From CAWKDC01 sp044445605 (GTDB taxonomy: Bacteria > Pseudomonadota > Gammaproteobacteria > JABCZS01): a stretch of DNA of 43,964 nt. Under the pieces are notes generated by a model. That model made no database searches, was not told the DNA's origin, and worked only from the letters and a program-made list of their open reading frames with translations. The first letter of the stretch is position 1. Each line of letters begins with the position of its first letter. Below are positions 32,078-41,248 of the stretch, in pieces. Position numbers and translations under genes: made by a program. The DNA is taken from positions 1 to 43,964 of the forward strand of contig JBIOEA010000017.1 of NCBI GenBank assembly GCA_044445605.1, read 5' to 3'.

Positions 32078-34090
32078 TTGAGTATTCTTAAGCAAATCGA
32101 GCAACTCCGTCAAACCCTCGACGAACACAACTATCGATATTACGTGTTGGACGCGCCGAGCATTTCGGATGCTGAATATGATCGTTTATTCCGTGAACTC
32201 CAGGCACTAGAAAAAGCACATCCTGAATATGCCTCACCGGCATCACCCACACAGCGTGTTGGCGCTAAACCTTTAGATTCCTTTGAAACGATCACGCATA
32301 TCAAACCGATGTTATCGCTCGATAATGCTTTTTCAGACGAAGAAGTGGAGTCTTTTGACGCACGTGCGCGAGAGCGTTTGCATTCAACCGAGCCATTACA
32401 TTTCATGTGTGAACCTAAGATGGATGGTCTGGCTGTTAACTTACGATATGAAAAAGGTATTTTGATCTCAGGTGCAACGCGCGGTGATGGCGTCAGCGGC
32501 GAAGACATCACGCAGAACATTAAAACCATCCGATCGATTCCTTTAAAGTTACACACGCCGACCCCGCCCGCGCTGATTGAAATCCGTGGGGAAGTGTTCA
32601 TGAGTAAAAGCACTTTCGCAGCCATCAATGATGCGGCGCTTGCATCGGGAGGCAAAGTGTTTGCCAATCCACGCAATGCAGCGGCGGGCAGCTTACGTCA
32701 ATTGGATTCGGCGGTCACGGCGTCCCGCGAGTTATCTTTTTATACTTATGGGGTAGGTGACGTGAAAGGGATGCACGAGCAGCCAGAGACGCAAAGTGGA
32801 TGGTTGTCGTTATTACATTCCTGGGGAATGCCCGTTTCTGATTTATCCCAAAAGGAAACGGGTGTTGAGGGTTGCCTGAAATATTATCGACATATGATGG
32901 AAACGCGTGAAAGCTTACCTTTCGACATTGATGGCGTTGTCTATAAAATTGATAGTATTGCCTTGCAAGATACATTAGGTTTCGTCTCTCGCGCGCCTAG
33001 ATTTGCCATTGCCCACAAATTCCCTGCGGAAGAGGCAGAAACAGAATTGCTCGCGGTAGATTTTCAAGTAGGGCGTACGGGTGCATTAACACCGGTGGCC
33101 AGGCTCAAGCCTGTCGCGGTGGGCGGTGTGGTTGTTTCGAATGCCACGCTCCATAACATGGATGAGATTGCACGTAAAGATGTGCGCGTTCACGATACTG
33201 TGATCGTGCGTCGTGCAGGCGATGTGATTCCAGAAGTAGCGCGTGTCATTTTGGAGAAGCGTCCGCGTCACGCCAAAGCGATAGTGTTGCCATCCGTGTG
33301 TCCCGTCTGTGGCAGTGAAGTTTTCAGAGAAGAAGATGAGGCCATTGCGCGTTGTGTTGGAGGGTTGTATTGCCCTGCGCAACAAAAAGCAGCGCTGAAA
33401 CATTTCGTCTCTCGCAAAGCGATGGACGTTGAAGGCGTGGGCGAAAAGCTAATCGAGCAATTAGTGGACAAGCATATTGTCCGCGATGTCTCAGGTTTAT
33501 ACACGGTGACGGATCATGATTTTGATCAACTTGAACGCATGGGCGAAAAATCAGTTCACAATATCCGTGATGCACTCGTCAAGAGCAAAGAAACAACCTT
33601 GGCGAAATTCATTTATGCATTAGGGATCCGCGAAGTCGGTGAAACAACGGCGCGTGTGTTGGCACAATCCTTTAAAACGCTCGATGCGCTGATGAAAGCG
33701 GATGAAGGGCAATTGCAAGCCATCAGAGATGTTGGCCCACGCGTGTCTTTTCAAATCATTCATTTTTTTGCCCAGGCTCACAATCGTGAAGTGATTAAAC
33801 GGTTATTGGCACAAGGGATTACCTGGCCAGCCATCGTTGACAGTGGTGAGTTGCCTTTAAAGGGACAAACGTTCGTATTGACAGGGACGTTATCGACAAT
33901 GACCCGAGAAGAAGCGACCGAGAAGCTGGTTTCCCTGGGAGCTCAGGTCAGTGGCAGCGTATCCCGTCAAACAACCTACGTGGTAGCAGGGGATAAGGCC
34001 GGATCTAAGCTCGATAAAGCCCAGGCTCTGGGCGTCACAGTTCTCGATGAGCCAGCGTTACAAGGCATCTTTCAAAAACATGGTCTATAA
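32078..34090 (+). CDS. ligA: NAD-dependent DNA ligase
   Basis: LigA seals nicks in replication and repair using NAD. 670 residues (E. coli 671). An Ia domain (YYVLDAPSISDAEYDRL), the adenylation site with the catalytic Lys in CEPKMDGLA, an OB fold (VDFQVGRTGALTPVARL), a four-Cys zinc finger (CPVCGSEVF..CVGGLYCPAQ), helix-hairpin-helix repeats (LGIREVGETTARVLAQ) and a C-terminal BRCT domain (KGQTFVLTGTL) are all seen. The start is TTG with GTAGGAAC upstream; no ATG fits. Third gene of smc-zipA-ligA. Confidence 0.97.
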   Translation: MSILKQIEQLRQTLDEHNYRYYVLDAPSISDAEYDRLFRELQALEKAHPEYASPASPTQRVGAKPLDSFETITHIKPMLSLDNAFSDEEVESFDARARERLHSTEPLHFMCEPKMDGLAVNLRYEKGILISGATRGDGVSGEDITQNIKTIRSIPLKLHTPTPPALIEIRGEVFMSKSTFAAINDAALASGGKVFANPRNAAAGSLRQLDSAVTASRELSFYTYGVGDVKGMHEQPETQSGWLSLLHSWGMPVSDLSQKETGVEGCLKYYRHMMETRESLPFDIDGVVYKIDSIALQDTLGFVSRAPRFAIAHKFPAEEAETELLAVDFQVGRTGALTPVARLKPVAVGGVVVSNATLHNMDEIARKDVRVHDTVIVRRAGDVIPEVARVILEKRPRHAKAIVLPSVCPVCGSEVFREEDEAIARCVGGLYCPAQQKAALKHFVSRKAMDVEGVGEKLIEQLVDKHIVRDVSGLYTVTDHDFDQLERMGEKSVHNIRDALVKSKETTLAKFIYALGIREVGETTARVLAQSFKTLDALMKADEGQLQAIRDVGPRVSFQIIHFFAQAHNREVIKRLLAQGITWPAIVDSGELPLKGQTFVLTGTLSTMTREEATEKLVSLGAQVSGSVSRQTTYVVAGDKAGSKLDKAQALGVTVLDEPALQGIFQKHGL

Positions 34091-34156
34091 TAAAAAGATA
34101 GATATTTAAATATCATTAAAAACATAACGTTATCCATAAATAGAGAGATTGACACC

Positions 34157-34333
34157 ATGGCAACACTGAAACAACCTCATTCAGAGGCTATCGACGTTTA
34201 TATTGCGGGAGAAGCCCCCAAGGCAACTCATAGAGCGTTGTATTTCCAGACTCAGCAAAAACGTCAGCAAAAGCAGCAAGAGAATACGACTGGGCTAGAA
34301 CCAGCGAATTCACCTGCACGTAACGGTAGGTAA
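34157..34333 (+). CDS. Small hydrophilic ORF of 58 residues
   Basis: MATLKQPHSEAIDVYIAGEA, then a Gln/Lys-rich stretch (QTQQKRQQKQQENTT) and a polar tail ending ARNGR. AGAGAG lies seven bases before the ATG. I recognise no family. The stop TAA lies in a degenerate family 1 palindrome (GTAGG..CCCCTAC). It fills most of the ligA-truA gap, and codon use looks like its neighbours. It could still be a chance reading frame. Confidence 0.5.
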   Translation: MATLKQPHSEAIDVYIAGEAPKATHRALYFQTQQKRQQKQQENTTGLEPANSPARNGR

Positions 34334-34350
34334 CATTTGCCCCTACAAAG
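34325..34350 (-). repeat. Degenerate family 1 palindrome, copy R8
   Basis: GGTAGGTAACATTTG followed by CCCCTACAAAG; on the minus strand the intact left arm reads CTTTGTAGGGGC. The centre is shortened. It overlaps the stop of the small ORF. Confidence 0.6.
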
Positions 34351-34390
34351 TGATATCATTCGCCTATTTGGATAACACACAGAGGCGTCA

Positions 34391-35155
34391 ATGCGTATCG
34401 CGATGGGGGTCGAGTACGAAGGTACCGATTACGAAGGCTTTCAAGCACAACCGACGGGTAAAACCGTTGCGGGCTGCTTAAACACGGCCATCTCCCAGAT
34501 AGCGAACGAGCCGATCCTATGTGTCTGTGCGGGCCGTACAGATGCGGGCGTCCATGCTCGAGGACAGGTTATTCACTTTGATACCCATGCTATCCGATCC
34601 GAATATGGCTGGCTGATGGGGGTTAATACCCATCTTCCCCCTGATATTGCGATTCAGTGGGTGAAATTTGTCCCAGATGAATTCCATGCTCGTTTTGAGG
34701 CGACTGCCAGACGATACCATTATCATATTGTGAATACCCCCATGCGGCCTGGGCTGAACGGCCGATTTATGGCTTGGCACCGCAGGCCCTTAGACGTCGA
34801 CAAGATGCAGGAGGCGGCGAATTATTTGGTCGGGACGCATGATTTTTCAGCGTTTAGAGGAATAGATTGCCAGGCAAAAAACCCTGTTAAAACAGTGCAT
34901 TATTGCAATATCCGTCGCGAAGGTGAGCATATCTACCTGGATATTAAAGCAAACGCCTTTCTTTACCATATGGTCCGAAATATCGTTGGAACCTTATATA
35001 AGGTAGGCGAGGGCCGTCAGCCGCCTGAGTGGATTCCTAGCCTATTGGAAGGCAAGAATCGTGCCCTATCCGGGCAAACAGCTCCTGCAAAAGGTCTTGC
35101 ACTGGTTGAGATTACGTACCCAGAGGTATACAATCTGAACAGTATTTCGTCATAG
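34391..35155 (+). CDS. truA: tRNA pseudouridine(38-40) synthase
   Basis: TruA isomerises uridines 38-40 in the anticodon arm of many tRNAs. 254 residues. The catalytic Asp is in CAGRTDAGVHARGQVIHF; the other conserved blocks FHARFEATARRYHYHI and NAFLYHMVRNIVGTL are present. AGAGG lies six bases before the ATG. It is followed after ten bases by accD, an order common in gammaproteobacteria. Confidence 0.97.
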   Translation: MRIAMGVEYEGTDYEGFQAQPTGKTVAGCLNTAISQIANEPILCVCAGRTDAGVHARGQVIHFDTHAIRSEYGWLMGVNTHLPPDIAIQWVKFVPDEFHARFEATARRYHYHIVNTPMRPGLNGRFMAWHRRPLDVDKMQEAANYLVGTHDFSAFRGIDCQAKNPVKTVHYCNIRREGEHIYLDIKANAFLYHMVRNIVGTLYKVGEGRQPPEWIPSLLEGKNRALSGQTAPAKGLALVEITYPEVYNLNSISS

Positions 35156-35165
35156 GAACTCAAAC

Positions 35166-36023
35166 ATGAGCTGGTTTAAAAAACTATTTCCCTCACGCAT
35201 TCTCACTTCGAGCGAGAGTCGTCGAGGCGTCCCCGAAGGGGTATGGACGAAGTGTCCTGAATGCCAAGCTGTGCTGTATCGGGCTGAGCTAGAACGCAAT
35301 TTAGAAGTTTGCCCTAAGTGTTCGCATCACATTCGTTTAAGTGGCCGCAAGCGTTTGGCTTACTTTTTTGATAAAGGTGCTTTTGAAGAACTGGGACGTG
35401 ACATTCAGCCAGTAGATCGTTTGAAATTCAAAGACACGAAGAAATACAAAGATCGTATTTCTACTGCTCAGAAAGACACCGGTGAAACAGACGCCCTCGT
35501 TGCGGGTCAAGGCACCTTAGAAGGTTTGCCGATCGTTGCCTGCGCATTTGATTTTAATTTTATTGGTGGTTCGATGGGTGCGGTTGTCGGCGAGCGTTTT
35601 GTGATGGGTGCTGAACGTGCATTGGCGAAGCGTATCCCCTTTATTTGTTTTGCCACGAGTGGTGGTGCTCGGATGCAAGAATCTGTCATCTCTTTGATGC
35701 AGATGGCCAAAACATCGGCTGCCCTGGGACGTTTGTCTCAAGCAGGTATTCCCTTTATTTCCATCATGGTGGATCCCACTTATGGTGGTGTATCTGCGAG
35801 CTTGGCGATGTTAGGTGATATCAATGTGGCCGAACCTCGTGCGATGATCGGGTTTACCGGCCCACGTGTGATTGCACAAACCGTGCGTGAAACACTGCCA
35901 GAAGGTTTCCAAACGGCCGAGTTTTTATTGCAACATGGGTTTATCGACATGATTGTGGATCGTCGTGAAATGCGGACGACCATAGCGCGAGTGATAGGGA
36001 AGTTTATGCATGCCACCCAGTAA
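35166..36023 (+). CDS. accD: Acetyl-CoA carboxylase carboxyltransferase beta subunit
   Basis: AccD with AccA transfers the carboxyl group from biotin to acetyl-CoA, giving malonyl-CoA for fatty-acid synthesis. 285 residues. The N-terminal zinc ribbon has four cysteines (TKCPECQAVLY, EVCPKCSHHI); the crotonase-like core shows CFATSGGARMQES and DPTYGGVSASLAMLGDINVAEP, with GFTGPRVIAQTVRETLPEGFQ. The end overlaps folC by 14 bases. Confidence 0.97.
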   Translation: MSWFKKLFPSRILTSSESRRGVPEGVWTKCPECQAVLYRAELERNLEVCPKCSHHIRLSGRKRLAYFFDKGAFEELGRDIQPVDRLKFKDTKKYKDRISTAQKDTGETDALVAGQGTLEGLPIVACAFDFNFIGGSMGAVVGERFVMGAERALAKRIPFICFATSGGARMQESVISLMQMAKTSAALGRLSQAGIPFISIMVDPTYGGVSASLAMLGDINVAEPRAMIGFTGPRVIAQTVRETLPEGFQTAEFLLQHGFIDMIVDRREMRTTIARVIGKFMHATQ

Positions 36024-37341
36024 TATTTCCTCCCTTTGTAAAGGGAGGTGCCCGGAGGGCGGAGGGATTTTTTCCTTAGAGCATTGGTTAACCTATATAG
36101 AAGGCATCCATCCAAAGACCATTGAGATGGGGTTGGATCGGATGCGCTTGGTCACGCAACGTTTATCCATTTCTCCGACCTGTCGCGTGGTTACGGTGGC
36201 TGGCACCAATGGTAAAGGCACGACCGTGGCTGCACTGCAAACCTTGGCAAGCCAGCAAGGTTGGCGCGTCGGGGTCTACACATCTCCTCATCTATTTAAA
36301 TTTCAAGAACGAATCGTGTTAGATTTGCCTGATCAGGGCGCACGTCCTGTGGATGACGACATGCTGATAGCAGCATTTGAGGCCATCGAAGCAGCGAGGG
36401 AAGAGGTCAGCCTCACCTATTTTGAATACACGACCTTAGCTGCATTATGGGTATTCAAACGGATGTCACTTGATCTCGTGATTTTAGAAGTTGGGATGGG
36501 CGGACGGCTAGACTCCACCAATATTGTTGATGCGGATATTGCGATCATCACGCGAATTGCATTGGATCACGTCGATTTTTTAGGTCATACGCGCGAAGTG
36601 ATTGCGGCTGAAAAGGCAGGCATCATGCGCCGGGGTAAACCATGTCTATATGGTGGTGAAGATTTGCAGGAACGTATGCGCGCATTGGCGGATGAGCATG
36701 GCGCGTTGTTGCAATGTTATGGCGAATCCTTTGTTCCTGACGTAGGCATTCTTAAAGCTTCGGCTGCGTCACGCATTCCATTGGCGAATCTCGCCTGTGC
36801 AAAGCAAGCCTTTTTATTATTGGGCGGCCGCGAACAGGAAAGCATGTGGGCGAATCTGTTAAAGAAAAAGCCTGCAGGGCGTTTTACGCCGGTGACATTC
36901 GGCGAAAAAATTGTGATTTTTGATGTGGCGCACAATCCGGACGCGATGGGTTTATTGGCTGAGCAGTTAAAAGATTTGGCGTATTCAGACTTACGTGTGA
37001 TTGTGGGGATGTTACAGGACAAAGATCATGAGGCATCACTTGCCGCCTTGAAAGCTGATCCGCGAATGACATTTTACGTTTCATCACCGAAAGGTACGCC
37101 ACGTGCTGCCAAGTCTGAACAATTGATGCTGGCATTGAAGGGCGCTAAAGCCTTTGCGTTTGACAGTTTAGAGGACGCATGGAAAGCCTCTTGGGAGGAT
37201 TCCACTCAGCGCACGGTTTGGATAGTGGCTGGTTCGTTCTTTACGGTGGCGGAGGTTTGGGCATGTATATCTGCCATCCCAGCAATGCCATCAAGTGAGC
37301 TGAGGCCGAAAATTTTTGATTTCTCCCACCAGCTCCTGTAG
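36010..37341 (+). CDS. folC: Dihydrofolate synthase/folylpolyglutamate synthase
   Basis: FolC adds glutamate to dihydropteroate and then to folates. 443 residues. Mur-ligase fold with the ATP loop VAGTNGKGTTVAAL, the TYFEYTTLAALWVF block, VGMGGRLDSTN, and VAHNPDAMGLL in the C-terminal domain. The ATG at 36010 is the only in-frame start that keeps the conserved WLTYIEGIHPKTIEMGLDRM; TAGGGA is five bases upstream. As a result residues about 7-22 are encoded by a family 2 repeat. The last 17 codons overlap oxyR on the other strand and extend beyond the usual family end (GSFFTVAEV). Confidence 0.95.
   Translation: MPPSNISSLCKGRCPEGGGIFSLEHWLTYIEGIHPKTIEMGLDRMRLVTQRLSISPTCRVVTVAGTNGKGTTVAALQTLASQQGWRVGVYTSPHLFKFQERIVLDLPDQGARPVDDDMLIAAFEAIEAAREEVSLTYFEYTTLAALWVFKRMSLDLVILEVGMGGRLDSTNIVDADIAIITRIALDHVDFLGHTREVIAAEKAGIMRRGKPCLYGGEDLQERMRALADEHGALLQCYGESFVPDVGILKASAASRIPLANLACAKQAFLLLGGREQESMWANLLKKKPAGRFTPVTFGEKIVIFDVAHNPDAMGLLAEQLKDLAYSDLRVIVGMLQDKDHEASLAALKADPRMTFYVSSPKGTPRAAKSEQLMLALKGAKAFAFDSLEDAWKASWEDSTQRTVWIVAGSFFTVAEVWACISAIPAMPSSELRPKIFDFSHQLL
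36029..36075 (+). repeat. Family 2 repeat inside the folC reading frame
   Basis: CCTCCCTTTGTAAAGGGAGG hairpin (36029-36048), then GTGCCCGGAGGGC and GGAGGGATTTTTTCC. The repeat lies within codons 7-22 of folC; its length and phase keep the frame open. Confidence 0.8.
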
Positions 37342-38175
37342 TAACTTCTTCTTCGCACTGGCCTGTCTCCATACCATCCCAAGGGTACGGCTGGGTTGTG
37401 TACCATGGAACTCACGGTAACACACGCCATCGTTATCTCGGCAGGAGAGGGCTGGCATGAGCGTAATACCGGCATGGGATGCTACCATGTAGCGCAATGT
37501 TTCAAGGCTGGTGGCTTGGAACTGTTTTGATTCGGTGGCATGCACGCGTTGACACACTGCAAGAGCCTGGTCGCGGAAACAATGCCCATCATCCAGCAGT
37601 AATAATGTTTCATTTTCCAAATCGCTCAAGGCAATCTTCTTACGTTTTGCCAGAGGGTGATTCATTGGGGTTGCCAATAAGAACTTTTCTTCGAATAGTA
37701 TTTCAGTGATAAAGCTATCTTCTTTTAATGGCAGGGCTAAGATAGCGGCATCGAGTTTCCCTTGGGAGAGTTTTTTCATTAAGTTTTCTGTTTTCTCTTC
37801 GACGAGGCAAAGCGTCAGATCAGGGAAGCGTGCTGATAAAGCAGGAACCATGCGCGGGCATAAATAGGGGGCGAGCGTTGGGATGATCCCCAGATGGAGT
37901 GAACCTGAAAAAGGATTGGTGGCTTGGCGCGCCAGTTCTTTGAGGGATTGGGCCTGATGAAGGACTTCTTGGGCTTGAGCGACGATAGCCCTCCCAATTT
38001 CCGTGAATAAGACGCTTTTGTTGGTACGTTCGATCAGTATTACCCCAAGCGTTTCTTCTAACTTCTTGATTTGCATGCTTAAGGTAGGCTGGCTCACGAA
38101 ACAGGCATCGGCCGCTTTGCCAAAATGCTCATATTCTGCGACGGCAACCAGGTATTTTAAATCACGTAGGTTCAT
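37291..38175 (-). CDS. oxyR: Hydrogen peroxide sensor OxyR (LysR family)
   Basis: 294 residues that follow E. coli OxyR closely. The N-terminal winged helix-turn-helix (MNLRDLKYLVAVAEYEHFGKAADACFVSQPTLS) is followed by the effector domain, in which the two redox cysteines sit at exactly the E. coli positions, Cys199 (DDGHCFRDQ) and Cys208 (LAVCQR), in the correct context. Peroxide oxidises them to a disulfide that switches on antioxidant genes; targets are not in the window. It converges on folC with a 51-base overlap of coding sequence, and interrupts the usual folC-dedD order. Confidence 0.95.
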   Translation of the reverse strand: MNLRDLKYLVAVAEYEHFGKAADACFVSQPTLSMQIKKLEETLGVILIERTNKSVLFTEIGRAIVAQAQEVLHQAQSLKELARQATNPFSGSLHLGIIPTLAPYLCPRMVPALSARFPDLTLCLVEEKTENLMKKLSQGKLDAAILALPLKEDSFITEILFEEKFLLATPMNHPLAKRKKIALSDLENETLLLLDDGHCFRDQALAVCQRVHATESKQFQATSLETLRYMVASHAGITLMPALSCRDNDGVCYREFHGTQPSRTLGMVWRQASAKKKLLQELVGEIKNFRPQLT

Positions 38176-38255
38176 GGGGGTGTCTCGATAGGTTTTACTT
38201 ATTGATAATGTAACATTAATAGGTTATTGGATCAACTTCAAGATTTGTTCCTCTT

Positions 38256-38278
38256 CGCCCCCTTTTTCAAAGGGGGCA
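38256..38278. repeat. Family 2 hairpin between oxyR and dedD
   Basis: GCCCCCTTTTTCAAAGGGGGC, the hairpin half of family 2 only. It lies in the 160-base gap between divergent genes, just upstream of the dedD promoter. Confidence 0.8.
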
Positions 38279-38292
38279 TCAGAAATTAATTA

Positions 38293-38301
38293 TGATATAC
38301 T
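38293..38301 (+). promoter_or_regulatory. Extended -10 promoter of dedD-cvpA-purF
   Basis: TGATATACT is an extended -10 element (TG, one base, TATACT). No good -35 box is seen, as is usual for this type. It is 35 bases before the GTG start. Confidence 0.5.
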
Positions 38302-38335
38302 CATATAGCGATTTGCACGCGCGGAGGCTATTTTT

Positions 38336-39013
38336 GTGACGACGGCTTTGAAACAGCGGATTGTTGGTGCCATCTTTATCCTATCATTGGGGGTGATACT
38401 TATTCCTCTGATTTTGGACAAGCCAGAGATAGGGCAAGAGCACGAAAAAGAGATGTTATCTCACGTGATTCCGGACGCGCCGGCGCTCCCTGATGTCAGT
38501 GAAGTTTCAAAGATCCATTACGTTTTTAATGATGTTGAGCCTCAATCACCTAAACCTACCGAGCCTGCACCGACCTCCGAGCCACCCAAACCAACGCCTA
38601 TCTTGATCCCCAGTGATCTCGCTTCTTCGGGAGAGCTCCCCGCGCCATTGCCTCCCTTGTTAGTTGAAAACGAGGTGAGTCATCCACTTCCTGATGACGT
38701 GAAGAAAACGTCAGCTGCGCCTACATCGGTGAGCAAAGGGCATGAAAAGGCGAGTGCTACCTTGGCTGAAGCATCGCAAGCAGAATGGACGATTCAACTC
38801 GGTGCTTTCTCAAGCGAACAAAATGCAAAAGCATTGGTTCAGAAATTATCTAAAGGTGGGTTCAACCCCTACCTGCGTCAAATGACACAAGATTCATTAG
38901 TGCGCGTGTACGTTTCCCCAGGCATTCCGCGGGAACAGGCTGTCGATTTAGCGACAAAGCTTGATACAGAATATGGTTTAAAGGGCATAGTAGTACGTTA
39001 TTTCCAAAAATAG
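38336..39013 (+). CDS. dedD: SPOR-domain protein DedD
   Basis: 225 residues. A single membrane segment near residues 9-26 (IVGAIFILSLGVILIPLIL, then DKPEI as in other DedD proteins) is followed by a Pro-rich linker (EPAPTSEPPKPTP) and a C-terminal SPOR domain (about 148-225: EWTIQLGAFSSEQNAKALVQ..VRVYVSPGI..IVVRYF). SPOR domains bind denuded glycan at the septum, and DedD promotes constriction in E. coli. The start is GTG, with GCGGAGG about eight bases upstream. First gene of dedD-cvpA-purF. Confidence 0.93.
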   Translation: MTTALKQRIVGAIFILSLGVILIPLILDKPEIGQEHEKEMLSHVIPDAPALPDVSEVSKIHYVFNDVEPQSPKPTEPAPTSEPPKPTPILIPSDLASSGELPAPLPPLLVENEVSHPLPDDVKKTSAAPTSVSKGHEKASATLAEASQAEWTIQLGAFSSEQNAKALVQKLSKGGFNPYLRQMTQDSLVRVYVSPGIPREQAVDLATKLDTEYGLKGIVVRYFQK

Positions 39014-39025
39014 GTACAAATTAAG

Positions 39026-39718
39026 ATGATGACAGTGGATTGGGTAATTATCGGCATCGTGGCATTGTCAACGGTGGTGAGTTTATGGCGTGGTGCCACA
39101 CGAGAAATATTCTCGCTGATCACATGGGCTTTGGCTATCTATTTAGGCGTTAAATTTGCGGGCTCATTAGATCAAATTTTTGCAAGTTTCATCGAATCAC
39201 AGTCCGTACGTTTTGCGGTTTGTTTCATCCTCATTTTCTTGTCAGTCATGATTGTGGGTGGGCTGCTGATCCGGGTTCTCTCTAAATTTATTTCATTCAC
39301 GGGCCTGACGTTGGTGGATCGTTTGTTGGGCGTTGGATTTGGTGCGGTGCGTGGCGTCTTGATCATTGGTGTAGCGATTGTGTTGGTAGGGTATACAACT
39401 ATACCGCAAGATAAGTGGTATATAAATTCGCAATTGTTGCCTCATTTTGATGGGCTCTCTAAGTCACTGTCTGCGTGGGTGCAGGAACAGGGTTTTGATC
39501 CTAAAAAATTGGAAACCATGATCGAGTCGGTGGAAGGTAAAGCTAACACAAAGGCGAATACGTCAACGGATTCAACAGATCAGGGGAAGCCTTCGATTGA
39601 GCAAGGAACGCCTTCGACGGATGCCGGTGTTCCCAATATTTTGGGCGTACCTGTCCCCGAAGAAGATAAGAGCAAACCTAACATGTTGGGTGCTCCTGTC
39701 GTGCCTCCGAATAATTAA
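39026..39718 (+). CDS. cvpA: CvpA family membrane protein
   Basis: 230 residues with four membrane segments in the first 130 (VDWVIIGIVALSTVVSLWRGATREIFSLITWALA is the family's N-terminal block; TLVDRLLGVGFGAVRGVLI the central one). The polar tail of about 70 residues carries a loose repeat (PNILGVPVPEEDKSKPNMLG). CvpA is needed for colicin V production in E. coli and affects envelope integrity. It sits between dedD and purF as in E. coli. Two ATG codons (39026, 39029) are possible starts. Confidence 0.93.
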   Translation: MMTVDWVIIGIVALSTVVSLWRGATREIFSLITWALAIYLGVKFAGSLDQIFASFIESQSVRFAVCFILIFLSVMIVGGLLIRVLSKFISFTGLTLVDRLLGVGFGAVRGVLIIGVAIVLVGYTTIPQDKWYINSQLLPHFDGLSKSLSAWVQEQGFDPKKLETMIESVEGKANTKANTSTDSTDQGKPSIEQGTPSTDAGVPNILGVPVPEEDKSKPNMLGAPVVPPNN

Positions 39719-39753
39719 TTCAGTTTTCCGTTCACCATAGGTGGTAGATAAGT

Positions 39754-41247
39754 ATGTGCGGTATCGTTGGAATCATGTCCCATGAGGGTGTAGCGCAAGA
39801 TTTGTTTGATGCACTGACTGTTTTACAGCACCGTGGTCAAGATGCGGCGGGCATCATGACACTGGATGATGGCTATTTTCATTTACGCAAAGCCAACGGA
39901 TTAGTGCGTGATGTGTTTTTATTGCGCCACATGGAACGTTTAAAGGGGCATTGTGGCATTGGACATGTGCGGTATCCGACGGCAGGTTCTAGCAGTGAGG
40001 AAGAAGCACAGCCTTTCTTCGTGAATGCTCCATTTGGGATTGCATTAGCGCACAATGGTAATCTGACCAATGCAGCTGAGCTAAAAGAAACCATGCTTCA
40101 GCAAGATCGCCGCCACATCAATACGCATTCTGACTCTGAAATTCTACTTAATGTGTTTGCGCATGCATTGGGTGATGCGAAGTCTCCCACAGCTGATGTA
40201 GTGTTTCGCGCAGCCACACAGACGATGACAACATTGAAAGGGGGCTATGCAACGGTCTCGATGATTGCGGGGGGTGGCCTTCTGGGTATGCGCGATCCTT
40301 TTGGTATTCGTCCATTGGTTTATGGTGTGAAGAAAACATCCAAAGGTAATGTCTACATGATTGCGTCTGAAACGGTCGCGCTTGATACCTTAGGGTATGA
40401 ATTTATATCGGATGTTGCGCCGGGCGAAGCCATTTACATTGACTTCAAAGGCGAGCTGCATCGCAAACAATGTTTACCAGGCTCACGTCATCCCTGTGCA
40501 TTTGAATTTGTTTATTTAGCACGGCCCGATTCGATCATTGACGGTGTCCCCGTGCACTGGGCGCGTCTGAACATGGGCACGTATTTAGCGAAGCACATCA
40601 TGAACACCTGGCCCGAGCATGACATTGATGTGGTGATACCTGTACCGGACACGGCCCGCAGTGCAGCGCAAGCATTGGCGACAGCGATGAACGTCCCGAT
40701 GCGGGAAGGTTTTGTGAAGAATCGTTATATTGGACGTACGTTTATCATGCCTTCCCAAGCGACACGCAGCAAATCCGTGCGCAAAAAACTAAATGCGATG
40801 AGCATGGAGTTCAAGGATAAAAACGTATTGCTGGTGGATGATTCTATCGTGCGAGGGACAACGTGCAAACAGATCATTCAAATGGCACGCGATTGCGGCG
40901 CAAAAAAAGTTTATTTTGCGTCGGCTGCACCTGCCGTGCGACACCCCAATGTGTATGGCATCGATATGCCCATACGCACAGAGCTCGTTGCCTTTGGCAA
41001 GACGGATGATGAAGTGGCTGAGTACATTGGTTGCGATAAATTGATTTATCAAACCTTGGATAACTTGAAGGCTGCCATAGATGATGCAGCGTCTGCGCCA
41101 CTGGGTTTAGAAACATCGGTATTTGACGGTACGTATGTGACAGGGGATGTAACGTCTGAGTACATTGACAAGCTTGAAGCAGCGCGTCATCAGGCCAAGA
41201 AGAACGGCCCCACGAGCGTGATCGATTTATCAAATGCGGTGATTTAA
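39754..41247 (+). CDS. purF: Amidophosphoribosyltransferase
   Basis: PurF makes phosphoribosylamine from PRPP and glutamine, the first step of purine synthesis. 497 residues (E. coli 505). The sequence begins MCGIVGIM, so Cys2 becomes the N-terminal nucleophile of the glutaminase domain; HRGQDAAGI, HNGNLTN and GMRDPFGIRPL are present. The phosphoribosyltransferase domain has the PRPP loop VLLVDDSIVRGTT. AGGTGG lies nine bases before the ATG. One base separates it from the next gene. Confidence 0.98.
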   Translation: MCGIVGIMSHEGVAQDLFDALTVLQHRGQDAAGIMTLDDGYFHLRKANGLVRDVFLLRHMERLKGHCGIGHVRYPTAGSSSEEEAQPFFVNAPFGIALAHNGNLTNAAELKETMLQQDRRHINTHSDSEILLNVFAHALGDAKSPTADVVFRAATQTMTTLKGGYATVSMIAGGGLLGMRDPFGIRPLVYGVKKTSKGNVYMIASETVALDTLGYEFISDVAPGEAIYIDFKGELHRKQCLPGSRHPCAFEFVYLARPDSIIDGVPVHWARLNMGTYLAKHIMNTWPEHDIDVVIPVPDTARSAAQALATAMNVPMREGFVKNRYIGRTFIMPSQATRSKSVRKKLNAMSMEFKDKNVLLVDDSIVRGTTCKQIIQMARDCGAKKVYFASAAPAVRHPNVYGIDMPIRTELVAFGKTDDEVAEYIGCDKLIYQTLDNLKAAIDDAASAPLGLETSVFDGTYVTGDVTSEYIDKLEAARHQAKKNGPTSVIDLSNAVI

Positions 41248-41248
41248 C

